A DNA stretch of 58,522 nucleotides from an uncultured Deferribacteraceae bacterium (GCA_947039395.1 CAMQYS010000009.1:1-58522); one strand, 5' to 3'. Positions 26,177-36,286 are shown, counted from the stretch's first letter. Numbers and translations are program-made. Notes: generated from the sequence alone by a model not told the origin.

Positions 26177-27238
26177 ATGTCAAGATTAGCAAGTCAAACA
26201 AAAATGGGTTTCTACCCTACCCCATCAACCGTAGTTAATGATATCACATCGATCGTCGCTTTAAATAGTGGAGCAAGAATTCTTGATCCATGTTGTGGTA
26301 AAGGCGATGCTTTAGCGTATATCAAAACTATGTATCCAGCAATAACTACATATGGAGTAGAGTTAGATGCTAACAGATACCAATCAGCAAAAGAAAAATT
26401 AGATCATGTTTTAAACTGTGATTCTATAGGAGAACTTAGAGCGACAAATGATGCATTTGATGTCCTCTTTGAGAACCCTCCATACGATACAGATATGAAA
26501 GATATTGATGGTACAACTATAAGGTTAGAGAAAAAATTTCTAACAAATCATCTAAGATATCTTAAAAGTGAAGGAGGATTATTGATCCTTATTATCCCTA
26601 TAACAAGTGTAGAGATAGTAAAAGGTTTTCTCACTAAACTTAAAGACCTTAGAATATTTGCATTTCCTGAAGAAGAGTATTTATACTTTAAGCAGGTTGT
26701 GATTACAGGAGTTACTACAAGATTTTCTGGTAAACAAAATTACGATAAAAACTCTCTACTGATAGATAAAGTTATTTACAATACAGATCATAAACACGCA
26801 TACAGAGATTTAGAAACAACCTCGAATGCCGTACTAAATGGAGTGCTTTATAATATAACTGATGACAAAAGAGAAGAGTTAAAAACATTTCACACAAGTA
26901 GAATTAATCCAGACGATGCAATTATGGATTTAACGAAACTATCAGGACTATATGAACAATTAAATGGTAACCTTTCACTTGCAAACAGATCGAAAGTAAT
27001 CACTCCTCTAACCGAATTAACTGAAGGACATTTAGCAATGCTAATAGCTTCAGGTATGGTGAATGGATTGATCGAAACTCATGACGGTGAGCAGTTAGTT
27101 TTAAAAGGTTATGTAAAAGAAGGTATGTATGTAGATATCGAAGCTAGTGATGACACTAAAGAGGTATTTAGGAAAACTTATCAAATTAATATCAATGCGT
27201 TAGACTTAAATACTGGCTCATTATGGAGGATACAGTAA
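26177..27238 (+). CDS. DUF6094-like SAM-dependent DNA methyltransferase
   Basis: 353 residues. KMGFYPTPSTVV at the start, SAM motif I ILDPCCGKGDALAYI near residue 35, acidic loop GVELDANRYQSAKEKLD, catalytic motif IV ENPPYDTD near residue 95 (N-P-P-Y, adenine N6 type), and a large C-terminal part. It matches the DUF6094 group of mobile-element methyltransferases often next to a helicase. It may modify incoming element DNA or act in defence or anti-restriction. The stop overlaps the next start (TAATG). Confidence 0.8.
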   Translation: MSRLASQTKMGFYPTPSTVVNDITSIVALNSGARILDPCCGKGDALAYIKTMYPAITTYGVELDANRYQSAKEKLDHVLNCDSIGELRATNDAFDVLFENPPYDTDMKDIDGTTIRLEKKFLTNHLRYLKSEGGLLILIIPITSVEIVKGFLTKLKDLRIFAFPEEEYLYFKQVVITGVTTRFSGKQNYDKNSLLIDKVIYNTDHKHAYRDLETTSNAVLNGVLYNITDDKREELKTFHTSRINPDDAIMDLTKLSGLYEQLNGNLSLANRSKVITPLTELTEGHLAMLIASGMVNGLIETHDGEQLVLKGYVKEGMYVDIEASDDTKEVFRKTYQININALDLNTGSLWRIQ

Positions 27239-27786
27239 TGGATTTAAAATATATCGAAGCTAGTTATCAAGGGATAAACGTATATGTAAACAAGTTAATA
27301 TGTTCTGAAAAGAAAACACCTATGATGTTATCAGTATTTGGTAATCTCGATCTTGTGAAAGCATTTTCAGCAGCATTTATTAGCGATAACAAAGTATATA
27401 TCAATGGTAATAGTGCCTACAGAGGAAAAAGTACTTATCGTTTTTTACAGCAGAAAGTCAAAAACTCTTTAGGCCATGCGATTATTTATGCTGAAGAGTA
27501 TTTCTCGCCCTATCACCTAAAAACACAATTTATTGCATACGGAAATACAGAGGAAGAAATGAAACAACGTATATGGGAAATTCTCAGTTTAAAGTGTAAT
27601 ATCCCTATGCTTGAAAGTTGGATCAATTACCTACTCCCTTATATCGATCAAGTTAATCTTGTATCTAGTGGGTTCGGTTTTAATTATGTTTCAATGATCA
27701 CTCTTCCAAATGATGAAGAGCTGTATGCAGTAATAAAAGACAATCTTAACGAATTAAAAAGAATAGAGGATAAACAAAAATTATGA
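27238..27786 (+). CDS. Unknown protein between DUF6094 and helicase
   Basis: 182 residues from the ATG at 27238, favoured over 27223 because GGAGG lies 8 bases upstream. It is soluble, alpha/beta, with no recognised motif; YRGKSTYRFLQQKVKNSLG is basic. Its end overlaps the helicase ATG by 4 bases. It is probably the third component of the methyltransferase-helicase operon. Confidence 0.7.
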   Translation: MDLKYIEASYQGINVYVNKLICSEKKTPMMLSVFGNLDLVKAFSAAFISDNKVYINGNSAYRGKSTYRFLQQKVKNSLGHAIIYAEEYFSPYHLKTQFIAYGNTEEEMKQRIWEILSLKCNIPMLESWINYLLPYIDQVNLVSSGFGFNYVSMITLPNDEELYAVIKDNLNELKRIEDKQKL

Positions 27787-30089
27787 ATATAGAAAAAGTA
27801 AATAATAGTAGTGATAGTGAAAACATTATCTCACTCACAGATTTTTTAGTGAGGTATGGAGAGACAATTAAGTCTAAAGTATTAGATCAACTTGATCCTG
27901 TTTTTCAACAAAACAATCTTGATGATTTTGATCATAATGCTATGAATAAATTAGGTAGAGTATCAACTCGTAAACCTTTTCAAGCTCAAGCAAAAACTGT
28001 ATTAGCCTTAAGTAAAGGTTTCTATAAGAAAGATAAAAAGAGTTTGATATTGGTTGGAGAGATGGGAAGTGGTAAAACTTTAATGGCTATAAACGTAGCC
28101 TCATTGATACCTAAAAAGAATTGTAGGGTATTAATTATCTGTCCAGGGCATTTAGTTAAAAAATGGAAAAGAGAGATTATATCTACAGATAAAAATCATG
28201 GAGAGATTCGTATCCTTTATAAAATATCGGATATCAATCTTGAAGCTCCGATCGGCAGAGAGTATTGGATCCTCGGTAAAGAGAAAGCTAAACTGCATTA
28301 CAGTACTAAAAAAGTTTATCATTACAGTCGACGAAAAGGTATCTGTTGTCCATCATGCTATAAACCACTTGATGAAGAAGAGAAAGAAGCAAATAAATGT
28401 AGTAAAAAAAAATGTGGATCAAAATTCACAACTGCTGATAATACTAAGTTTAGAAGATTTGCTTTAGCAGATTATATTAGACGCAAAAAGAATTTATGTA
28501 GAATTGAAATGTTGATAGCTGATGAAGTTCATGAACTTAAAGGTGGCGATACGGCACAAGGCCAGGCCTTTCATGCACTTTGTGTAGCTAGCAATAAAAC
28601 CTTAGCATTAACTGGTACGCTTATGGGTGGTTATGCTAGTAATTTATATTACTTATTATTTAGAATGTTTAGTAAGAAATTTATTGAGAGAGGATATAAA
28701 CATAACTCTTCAAGTAAGTTCTCTACAGACTTTGGTGTGATCGAAGAAGTTGTCGAACAGAAAGTTCTAAACGACAGAATTGCATCACTTGCAAAAGTTA
28801 AACAGACTAGAAAGATAAAAGAGAAGCCTGGTATATCTCCCCTACTCTTGCCAGAGTTTTTATTAGAGAACACTGTGTATGTGTGGGTATCAGATATATC
28901 TGACGCGTTGCCAAGCTATGAAGAATCTGTAGAGATCGTTCCGATGACTGATGAACAATCACATGTGTATAAGTTATTTGAGAGAGATCTACAACGTATC
29001 GTATATGAGGCGTTAGCGAAAAGAGATAACAGATTATTAGGAGCATTAGTCAATTCATTATTCGCATTACCTGATGGAGCAAGACGTGGAGAGATGGTGT
29101 TCGATCCTGATGCAAAAGCACATGGCGTGGAACAAGTGTTGTGTTCAGCCGAACCTTTGTATCTCGATATATTGCCTAAGGAAGAAAAATTAATTGAACT
29201 TGTCTTAGAGGAGAAATCTAAAGGACGTAAAGTTGCTATCTTTTTAGAGCATACTGGAACTAGGGATTTAATCCCTGATTTAGAGGAACGCTTATCAAGA
29301 AATGGCATTACTGCTTTAGTTTTACGATCAACTACTGTACCCACTGATAAACGTGAGGAGTGGTTGACGAAGAATATCGAAAGTGAAAATCCTGATGTTT
29401 TAATCTGTAATCCAAGCTTAGTAAAAACTGGTTTAGACCTGCTTAGTTTTCCAACTATAATCTATTTTCAAGTTGGCTTTAATGTGTATACGTTGAGACA
29501 ATCATCAAGACGAAGTTGGAGAATTGGACAAACTCAAGATGTTAAGGTTATATACCTTGCATACTCGAACACAGCACAGAGCAAAGCCTTAAACCTGATA
29601 GCTAACAAGTTAGAAACATCGAACGCAGTAGAGGGTAAATTCTCAGCTGATGGATTAACAAAAATGAGTTCATCATCAGACTCTTCATTATTGTTTGCAC
29701 TTGCTAAAGAGCTTGTCGGCAATAAGAGTGTCAATGATAATGAGATCAAAAGAAATTTTGCAAAGTATCGAAGTAGTGAGAGTGTACAAGACAGAAGTCT
29801 GGCCACTTCTGATACTTATGTAGAGGATCAATTCAAAGAGTTGTACAATAAGGTTTTCACTATCATATCGCCTGATCGTGCAGAAGAAGACAACGCTGTT
29901 ATTTGTGAAAGTGATAGTATAAGTAGTGTTGAGATTAGTAACCCAGTTAGTAATGAGGTTACGGATCAACAGAGTGATACAGTTTCTATTATCAAGAAGA
30001 AGAAGTCCACGAATTTTCTAGCAAAAGCGAGTATGTTATTTGACAACAATCGCCAGCTTACTGTGGAGGATTTTTTGTCGTTGTGTTAG
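27783..30089 (+). CDS. SNF2-like helicase with zinc-ribbon insertion
   Basis: 768 residues. Walker A GEMGSGKT near residue 98, motif Ia LIICPGHLVKKW, a zinc-ribbon insertion (CCPSCYKPL...CSKKKCGSKF, near 180-205), DEVH box (LIADEVHELKGG), motif III LALTGTLMGG, and a C-terminal RecA domain ending with QSSRRSWRIGQT, the SNF2 motif VI. SNF2 ATPases translocate on double-stranded DNA. Pairing with an adenine methyltransferase suggests a DNA-modification or anti-phage module carried by the element. Operon stop at 30089, terminator at 30141. Confidence 0.85.
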   Translation: MNIEKVNNSSDSENIISLTDFLVRYGETIKSKVLDQLDPVFQQNNLDDFDHNAMNKLGRVSTRKPFQAQAKTVLALSKGFYKKDKKSLILVGEMGSGKTLMAINVASLIPKKNCRVLIICPGHLVKKWKREIISTDKNHGEIRILYKISDINLEAPIGREYWILGKEKAKLHYSTKKVYHYSRRKGICCPSCYKPLDEEEKEANKCSKKKCGSKFTTADNTKFRRFALADYIRRKKNLCRIEMLIADEVHELKGGDTAQGQAFHALCVASNKTLALTGTLMGGYASNLYYLLFRMFSKKFIERGYKHNSSSKFSTDFGVIEEVVEQKVLNDRIASLAKVKQTRKIKEKPGISPLLLPEFLLENTVYVWVSDISDALPSYEESVEIVPMTDEQSHVYKLFERDLQRIVYEALAKRDNRLLGALVNSLFALPDGARRGEMVFDPDAKAHGVEQVLCSAEPLYLDILPKEEKLIELVLEEKSKGRKVAIFLEHTGTRDLIPDLEERLSRNGITALVLRSTTVPTDKREEWLTKNIESENPDVLICNPSLVKTGLDLLSFPTIIYFQVGFNVYTLRQSSRRSWRIGQTQDVKVIYLAYSNTAQSKALNLIANKLETSNAVEGKFSADGLTKMSSSSDSSLLFALAKELVGNKSVNDNEIKRNFAKYRSSESVQDRSLATSDTYVEDQFKELYNKVFTIISPDRAEEDNAVICESDSISSVEISNPVSNEVTDQQSDTVSIIKKKKSTNFLAKASMLFDNNRQLTVEDFLSLC

Positions 30090-30140
30090 AGCTGTATGAT
30101 GTAAGATTATATCAACGAAATGAAATTATATTAATAAAAT

Positions 30141-30168
30141 TAGCCTAGATTATTCTAGGCTTTTTTTG
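30141..30168 (+). terminator. Terminator after helicase, left copy of a direct repeat
   Basis: TAGCCTAGA/TCTAGGC hairpin and a T-run. The same 28 bases recur at 32600-32627, so the ATPase gene between is flanked by a direct repeat. Confidence 0.9.
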
Positions 30169-30242
30169 TGAGTAAAAATAATGTATAGTGCGTAGTATTC
30201 ACAATTTGCATATTGACATATATATGTACAACAAGAGGTAAT

Positions 30243-32483
30243 ATGATAAAAAGTATTCACATGAAAAACTGTGCCACATACGATCAAACTGGTTCGGAAA
30301 TTAGCGAATGCCATGAAATTAATTTTATTTATGGTTCAAATGGGAGTGGCAAGTCTACTATAAGTAATTTTCTTCAATCTCAAAAAGATGAGCTCTATGC
30401 AGACTCAAAAATTTCATGGGGAAATAACTCTCATCAAAAAGTAGTAGTTTATAATCGTAGGTTTCGTGATGAAAACTTTAAGATGAGTTCCGAGCAAGAT
30501 ATTAAAGGTATTTTTACACTTGGTGAAGATAATATTAAAAATATAGTAAAAATAAAAGATTTAAAAGATGAAAAAAATGACTTAGATAATAAATTAATCC
30601 AAAATAGTAACTCTTTGAAATCTAAAAAGCAAGAAATACACACACAAGATCTACAGTTTCAAGAATCTATCTGGACTACAATTTATCTGAAAAATAAAAC
30701 TCTTTTTCATAAAGGTGTTCCTTCTTTTAAAAAATCAAAAAATGATTTCAAAAATAAAGTAATTGAAAAATTTAACCCAACACATTCTTTAGCAAGTTCG
30801 GTTACTGATTTAAATCAAAGAGCAGAAGTGCTTCATAGTGACAATATTGAAGAGTACTCTTTAATTAATTTTAAAACAACCTCTTTATTATCTACATTAA
30901 TTAGTATTGAGGAAAATTCGTTTTGGGAGAAACTAATTATCGGAAATAAAGATATCCCAATCGGCAAATTAATTCAAACATTAAATAACAACGACTGGGT
31001 AAATACTGGTAGACAGTATATTCATGACACTGATGAATGTCCATTTTGTCAAAAACGTACTATTGATAGTGAATTCAAAAAACAATTAGGTGACTTTTTT
31101 AATAAAGAATATGAAAGCAATTTATCACATTTAGACACTATGTTAAATGACTACACATTAAATAGAAGTGATTTATCTACTCTACTAAAGTCAGAAACTT
31201 TCATCAGTCCAACTCTGCCTAATAATATAATTAATAAAGAAGAGTTCGAGGCTACTATCAAACTAATAGAAAATAATTTACAACAAAACATCTCTTATAT
31301 AGAAAGTAAAAAGCAAGAACCAAGCAAAAAGATACGTTTAAGTAGCTCAAGAGAACTATTTGACAAACTAATGTCACTTATAGAGAACACTAATGAAAAA
31401 ATCAATAAACACAATAACATAGTCAAGAACTCTGATAAAGAAAAAGAAAAACTTGAAAACGATATCTGGGGATACTTACTAAACGAACAGAAAAAGACAA
31501 TTAGTGATCACATTAGTAGTGTCTCTAATATAAATAAAGCTATCAATAGTTTAGAAAAAGCAATAGAATCTTTGGAGTCAGATATACGTATCAAATCTAA
31601 TGAAATAAGTGAGGCTGGTAAAGAGATCACTAGTATTCAACCCAGTGTAGATGAAATTAACAATTCATTAAAAAGCTATGGGTTTCAAAATTTCAGTATC
31701 TGTGTTTCAGAACAAAATAAGAACTATTACCAACTAAAACGTTCAGATGGCACTTCCGTAAAAGATACTTTAAGTGAAGGAGAAACAACATTCATTACAT
31801 TTCTGTATTTTATGCAGTTAATAAAAGGTGACTCTAATGAGTCCGATGTATCATTAAAGAAAATCCTAGTTATAGATGACCCTGTGTCTAGCTTAGATAG
31901 TACCATTTTATATATAGTTAGCACGATGATAAAAAAATTATGTAGAGATATTAGAGGCAAAATTGGCGATGTAGAGCAAGTATTTATATTTACACACAAT
32001 GTATCTTTTCATCGAGAAACTTCATTTACAGGCAACAGAGAGGATAAAAATAATGACACTAACTATTGGATTATTAGAAAAAACTCAGAAATCTCATCAA
32101 TTCAAAGTTATAATACAACAAATCCAATTAGTACTTATTATGAATTATTGTGGAATGAAATTAGAGAGCCCTCTGATAAAATAACTATAACTTCTTTGGG
32201 AAACACGATGAGAAGAATTATTGAAAACTATTTTCATATACTTGGCAATGAGAGAGATAATAAGATAGAAGAGTCTTTTACCACTATAGAAGATAAAATT
32301 GTTTATAAATCACTACTAAGTTGGGTAAACGTAGAATCTCATACAATGCCTGAGGACTTATTTATTGAGAGTGGCTCTGATCAAACTGAGAAGTTCAAAG
32401 AAATATTTAAAAAAATATTCATCAATATGGGACATGAAAACCATTACAATATGATGATGAAAATCACAACAGAAAATGAATAA
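30243..32483 (+). CDS. AAA_13/RloC-like ATPase with zinc-hook cysteines
   Basis: 746 residues from the ATG at 30243 (AGAGGT upstream). Walker A GSNGSGKS at 31-38, a long coiled coil interrupted by DECPFCQKR (Cys 266 and 269, zinc-hook style), ABC signature LSEGETTFI near 510, Walker B ILVIDDPVSSLD near 541, and H-loop FIFTHNVSFHRE near 585. This is the AAA_13 architecture of RloC/PrrC-related defence proteins, where the C-terminal region can be an anticodon nuclease. I cannot verify the nuclease triad. It is a single-gene cargo with its own flanking terminators. Confidence 0.75.
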   Translation: MIKSIHMKNCATYDQTGSEISECHEINFIYGSNGSGKSTISNFLQSQKDELYADSKISWGNNSHQKVVVYNRRFRDENFKMSSEQDIKGIFTLGEDNIKNIVKIKDLKDEKNDLDNKLIQNSNSLKSKKQEIHTQDLQFQESIWTTIYLKNKTLFHKGVPSFKKSKNDFKNKVIEKFNPTHSLASSVTDLNQRAEVLHSDNIEEYSLINFKTTSLLSTLISIEENSFWEKLIIGNKDIPIGKLIQTLNNNDWVNTGRQYIHDTDECPFCQKRTIDSEFKKQLGDFFNKEYESNLSHLDTMLNDYTLNRSDLSTLLKSETFISPTLPNNIINKEEFEATIKLIENNLQQNISYIESKKQEPSKKIRLSSSRELFDKLMSLIENTNEKINKHNNIVKNSDKEKEKLENDIWGYLLNEQKKTISDHISSVSNINKAINSLEKAIESLESDIRIKSNEISEAGKEITSIQPSVDEINNSLKSYGFQNFSICVSEQNKNYYQLKRSDGTSVKDTLSEGETTFITFLYFMQLIKGDSNESDVSLKKILVIDDPVSSLDSTILYIVSTMIKKLCRDIRGKIGDVEQVFIFTHNVSFHRETSFTGNREDKNNDTNYWIIRKNSEISSIQSYNTTNPISTYYELLWNEIREPSDKITITSLGNTMRRIIENYFHILGNERDNKIEESFTTIEDKIVYKSLLSWVNVESHTMPEDLFIESGSDQTEKFKEIFKKIFINMGHENHYNMMMKITTENE

Positions 32484-32516
32484 TTTTTAGACGAAACATA
32501 GAAAAACATTATCACC

Positions 32517-32628
32517 TTGCAATACAATACAACTATTGTATCATTCATTGTTCTTTACCAAAGTCGCAAAAAGTATTCATTACTTTACATTAACTTAATT
32601 TAGCCTAGATTATTCTAGGCTTTTTTTT
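32517..32628 (+). ncRNA. Possible small RNA unit or promoter remnant
   Basis: TTGCAA (32517-32522), 16-bp spacer and TATCAT (32539-32544) resemble the promoters of the two lipoprotein genes (36259, 37859), including the downstream string AAAGTC.AAAAAGTAT. A terminator follows at 32601, so a transcript of about 75-80 bases would form. It could equally be the remains of a lost lipoprotein unit. Confidence 0.35.
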
Positions 32629-32629
32629 G
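32600..32629 (+). terminator. Terminator, right copy of the direct repeat
   Basis: Same TAGCCTAGA/TCTAGGC hairpin with eight T as at 30141. Confidence 0.9.
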
Positions 32630-32749
32630 TAGTATTTTCAAAAAACTAGCACTAAAATTTTGATTGTGTTACAATGTTGACCATATAGCACATAAAACAA
32701 CTTTTTACTAACCAATGTAACTAAAATACGATTTATGCGAGAATAATAT

Positions 32750-34135
32750 ATGAATTTATGGATTTTAACAGAAGAAAGACCAAAAAAAGAAGTTATTGTG
32801 ATGATATTACAAGAATTTGTTAAGGACAAAGAACAGGGAGCTTTTTGTGATACACTAAGAATATTACCTATTCTTGATAATGAAACATTTAAATTTACAT
32901 ATAAGGTAATAGGTTTTTGTTGCAACTTAATAAGCAATATTTATATAAAAACTATTAGTGGTTATTCTAGTTTTGTTGATTTCTTAATTTTTTATCAAGA
33001 AAATCAACCTGAGCCAGATGACACTCCATTGTATATGATTGAAGAAACAAAAACTGATGACAAAGAAAGTCGAAACACAGGAGTGTATCAAAGATGTTCT
33101 AAGTTTATAGTAGCGAATCACTATTATCCTGATATCAAGAAAATAATGCTCTATAACTTAAAGGTAACTCAAAAAGAAACTCCCACACCAACATATATTT
33201 TTGGAACTAGATTGTTATTAACAATGGGAATTCATATATTAGGAAAGGATTTAGATGCAAATATTTTTAAACCGTTTGAGTCTGTAAAGGAATTAATAGC
33301 TTTAAAAGAGGCTATGAGAAAACCTCCGAATGGAAATGTTCCAATATTAATAATTAAAAGTAACAATGAAATTAAAATATCTGGTAGATTACTTAAAAGT
33401 GATTCATTATCTCATGATCCGAATATAGGAGCATTGACCGCTATTTCTGATTGTTTAAGAAAACTAGGGTGGGATAAAGATATTGTAATAACTGATCACG
33501 GTTTAAGTCAATCTCACTTAGGAAACAGGAATAAATTTACCCTAATAGCAAATAAGTTAAATATAAAGCTGTTAGGATTAATGATACCTAACGCTGACTT
33601 TAATCCAAACTATTGGAAATATGACTTAGACGGAGAAAAGCTAGGAACTATCTTTATTCACCTTATTGTAGAAAACTTTACAACAGGGTATGCTATTTTT
33701 GAAAATCATGCTGGATGTGAAAAAGGTTATTTTATAACAGCTGATTGTAGATATATCCCAATAGAGAAATATTCAGATAAAATTGCATATAAAGCAGGTG
33801 ATAAAACTAAAATAATTTACATTCCTGATTTAATATTAATAGATCTTGATAGGACTAAAATAATTAATGTGGAAGGCAAGAAATTTAAATTTAAAAACCA
33901 AGGTATCGAAGAGTTAGGAAACTATAATTGTATTGAAGAATATTATATTAAAGAAAACTATCCTAATTTTCAGATAATACGTACAGTTGTTCTATATGGC
34001 AGTAATAAAGAAGAAATTATGGAAATAGAAGTAGGGTTCTTACTGAATAAAAATGGAAAATTAATACTAGGTATTCAAGCTCCTGAGTTGTTTCATGAAG
34101 CAATTCGAAATTTACTAGATTTTTGGAGAACATGA
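32750..34135 (+). CDS. Probable restriction endonuclease (PD-(D/E)xK)
   Basis: 461 residues. Around residues 88-104, PDDTPLYMIEETKTDD contains a plausible P-D...E-x-K catalytic core followed by SRNTGVYQRCSKF. No close family is recognised. The call rests on this motif and on two adenine methylase genes directly downstream (34146 and 35068). Two methylases suggest an asymmetric, type IIS-like recognition site with one enzyme per strand. No strong ribosome site is seen at 32750, so the start is uncertain. The codon use is very AT-rich. Confidence 0.6.
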   Translation: MNLWILTEERPKKEVIVMILQEFVKDKEQGAFCDTLRILPILDNETFKFTYKVIGFCCNLISNIYIKTISGYSSFVDFLIFYQENQPEPDDTPLYMIEETKTDDKESRNTGVYQRCSKFIVANHYYPDIKKIMLYNLKVTQKETPTPTYIFGTRLLLTMGIHILGKDLDANIFKPFESVKELIALKEAMRKPPNGNVPILIIKSNNEIKISGRLLKSDSLSHDPNIGALTAISDCLRKLGWDKDIVITDHGLSQSHLGNRNKFTLIANKLNIKLLGLMIPNADFNPNYWKYDLDGEKLGTIFIHLIVENFTTGYAIFENHAGCEKGYFITADCRYIPIEKYSDKIAYKAGDKTKIIYIPDLILIDLDRTKIINVEGKKFKFKNQGIEELGNYNCIEEYYIKENYPNFQIIRTVVLYGSNKEEIMEIEVGFLLNKNGKLILGIQAPELFHEAIRNLLDFWRT

Positions 34136-34145
34136 GAAATATAAT

Positions 34146-35033
34146 ATGACAGATACTGATTTAATAAAATCTCCTTTAAACTATATCGGTGGTAAGAAAA
34201 AGATTGCAAAACAAATAATTAATTTATTTCCTAATAATATAAACACATTTATTGACTTGTTTGCTGGTGGTTGCAATATTGGAATTAATGTAAAAGCTCA
34301 AAAAATTATTTTAAATGACAACTTAATCTATTTAATAGAGCTATATAAGAGCTTGCGAAACAACTCATTAGATAATACTTTATCTTATATCGAAAAGAGG
34401 ATCACAGAACTGGATCTTTCTCTTGTTAATAAGGAAGGGTATATCAAATTAAGAGAATATTATAATAAAGATAAAAACCCCTTGGACTTATTAGTATTAA
34501 TATTTTATTCTTTCAATCATCAAATAAGATTTAATAATAATCATCAATTTAATAATCCTTTTGGAAAAGACAGAAGTTGTTTTAACTCTTCTATAAAAAA
34601 GAATTTAGAAAGATTTGTTAATCAGTTACAAATATTAAATATTGAATTCTCAAATATTACGTTTGATAACTTCGAATTATCAAATATATCAACTAAAGAT
34701 TTTGTTTATTGTGATCCTCCATATTTAATTACAAGAGGAACTTATAATGACGGAAAAAGAGGTTTTACAGGTTGGGGCATAAAGGAAGAATTAACCTTAT
34801 TAAAAAAATTAGATTATCTAACAAAAAATAAAGTAAAGTTCGCATTATCTAATGTTTTAATACACAAAGGTAAACAAAATATGATACTGAAAGAATGGCT
34901 TGATCAGAATAAAAGTTATATTATATATCATATTGACAGTAATTATTCAAACTCGAATTATCAAACGATTATTAGAGATAAGAACTCTACAAAAGAAGTT
35001 TTGATTACAAACTATGCACCTAAATTGCCGTAA
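34146..35033 (+). CDS. D12-class DNA adenine methyltransferase 1
   Basis: 295 residues. SPLNYIGGKKKIAKQI (motif X, D12 class), FIDLFAGGCNIGIN (motif I) and FVYCDPPYLI (motif IV, DPPY) are in the D12 order. Dam/DpnM relatives methylate adenine N6 in a short site. It lies 10 bases after the putative endonuclease and 34 bases before a second D12 enzyme. Together they look like one restriction-modification operon. Confidence 0.88.
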   Translation: MTDTDLIKSPLNYIGGKKKIAKQIINLFPNNINTFIDLFAGGCNIGINVKAQKIILNDNLIYLIELYKSLRNNSLDNTLSYIEKRITELDLSLVNKEGYIKLREYYNKDKNPLDLLVLIFYSFNHQIRFNNNHQFNNPFGKDRSCFNSSIKKNLERFVNQLQILNIEFSNITFDNFELSNISTKDFVYCDPPYLITRGTYNDGKRGFTGWGIKEELTLLKKLDYLTKNKVKFALSNVLIHKGKQNMILKEWLDQNKSYIIYHIDSNYSNSNYQTIIRDKNSTKEVLITNYAPKLP

Positions 35034-35067
35034 TGCAATTAGTTTAGTTAAACAAGAAGGTTTATTA

Positions 35068-36132
35068 GTGAGATTTATAGGTAATAAAGATAGTTTGGTA
35101 GATACAATATATAATGTTTTACAACATAAAGAAATAGAAGGCAAAAGTTTTTTTGATTTTTTTTCAGGAACTACAAATGTGGCACGTTTTTTTAAAAAAA
35201 TGAATTATCAAATCTACTCGTCTGACTTGCTATATTTTTCATACTGTTTGCAAAAAGCATATTTAATAAACAATGCCGACCCTAGTTTTGAAAGCTTATT
35301 ACCAAAACTCAAAATAAAAACCTCAACTTTATTTAATAATCCTTTTGAAAATATAATCGACTACCTAAATAGTCTAGTAGGAATTAAAGGTTTTATATAT
35401 AAGAATTATACTCCTGAAGGCACAAAATTATTAGAGATTCCACGCATGTACTTTACTAGTGAAAATGGAGCGAAAATAGATGCTATCAGGCAAATTATAG
35501 AAGAGTGGTATCAATCAAACAATATAAATGAGAATGAATATTATATACTTTTAACCTCTTTGATAGAAGCTGTTCCATTTTATTCTAATATCTCAGGAGT
35601 ATATGGAGCATTTTTTAAGCATTGGGATAGAAGAGCATTAAAACCTTTACAACTAAAACCAATAAACATAATTGAAGGAACTCAAGAAAATCAAGCTTTT
35701 AATACAGATAGCACTAAGTTAATAAATAATATAGATGTGGATATACTTTATTTAGACCCTCCGTATAATAATAGGCAGTATGCTCCTAATTACCATGTGC
35801 TTGAAACTATTGCTAAATACGATAATCCAATTATTAAAGGTATCACGGGCATGAGAGATTATAAAAACCAAAAATCTAACTTTTGTAATAAATCAAAAGC
35901 TTTGGAAGAATTAGACTTAATAGCAAGTAAAGCGAAATACAAACATTTAATATTAAGTTATAATAATGAAGGCATAATGACGGAAAGCAATATCTTAGAT
36001 ATATTAAATAAATATGGGAAAACCGAACTAGTTGAGTTTGATTATCTACGATTTAAAAGCCATAATATAGAATCCTTAAAAACAAAAAAATATATTAAAG
36101 AGCAGTTATACATACTATCTTGTAGTAACTAA
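35068..36132 (+). CDS. D12-class DNA adenine methyltransferase 2
   Basis: 354 residues from the GTG at 35068, chosen because VRFIGNKDSLVDTI is motif X and AGAAGG lies upstream; an in-frame ATG at 35014 would overlap the previous gene. FFDFFSGTTNVARFF is motif I and DILYLDPPYNNRQY is motif IV. It differs clearly from methylase 1 and probably methylates the other strand of an asymmetric site. This is the last gene of the module. Confidence 0.83.
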   Translation: MRFIGNKDSLVDTIYNVLQHKEIEGKSFFDFFSGTTNVARFFKKMNYQIYSSDLLYFSYCLQKAYLINNADPSFESLLPKLKIKTSTLFNNPFENIIDYLNSLVGIKGFIYKNYTPEGTKLLEIPRMYFTSENGAKIDAIRQIIEEWYQSNNINENEYYILLTSLIEAVPFYSNISGVYGAFFKHWDRRALKPLQLKPINIIEGTQENQAFNTDSTKLINNIDVDILYLDPPYNNRQYAPNYHVLETIAKYDNPIIKGITGMRDYKNQKSNFCNKSKALEELDLIASKAKYKHLILSYNNEGIMTESNILDILNKYGKTELVEFDYLRFKSHNIESLKTKKYIKEQLYILSCSN

Positions 36133-36258
36133 ATATTAAAATTTTGTTTTTAATTATAATCTTTACACGAAACAATAATTAATCGATTGCTTTCTCACAA
36201 TATATAGTTTTAATAATATTAATTTGCCCTAAGTTACTCTCCTTTTCATATAAAATCA

Positions 36259-36286
36259 TTGCCAAATAATATAGTTATGCTACTAT
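36259..36286 (+). promoter_or_regulatory. Promoter of lipoprotein gene 1
   Basis: TTGCCA (36259-36264), 16-bp spacer and TACTAT (36281-36286). Duplicated with small changes at 37859-37886. A leader of about 120 bases follows that is nearly identical in both units. Confidence 0.6.

Noticed and set aside
28916-29344. 142-codon open frame on the minus strand
   Set aside because: It lies wholly antisense to the helicase gene, has no ribosome site, and its composition mirrors the coding frame.
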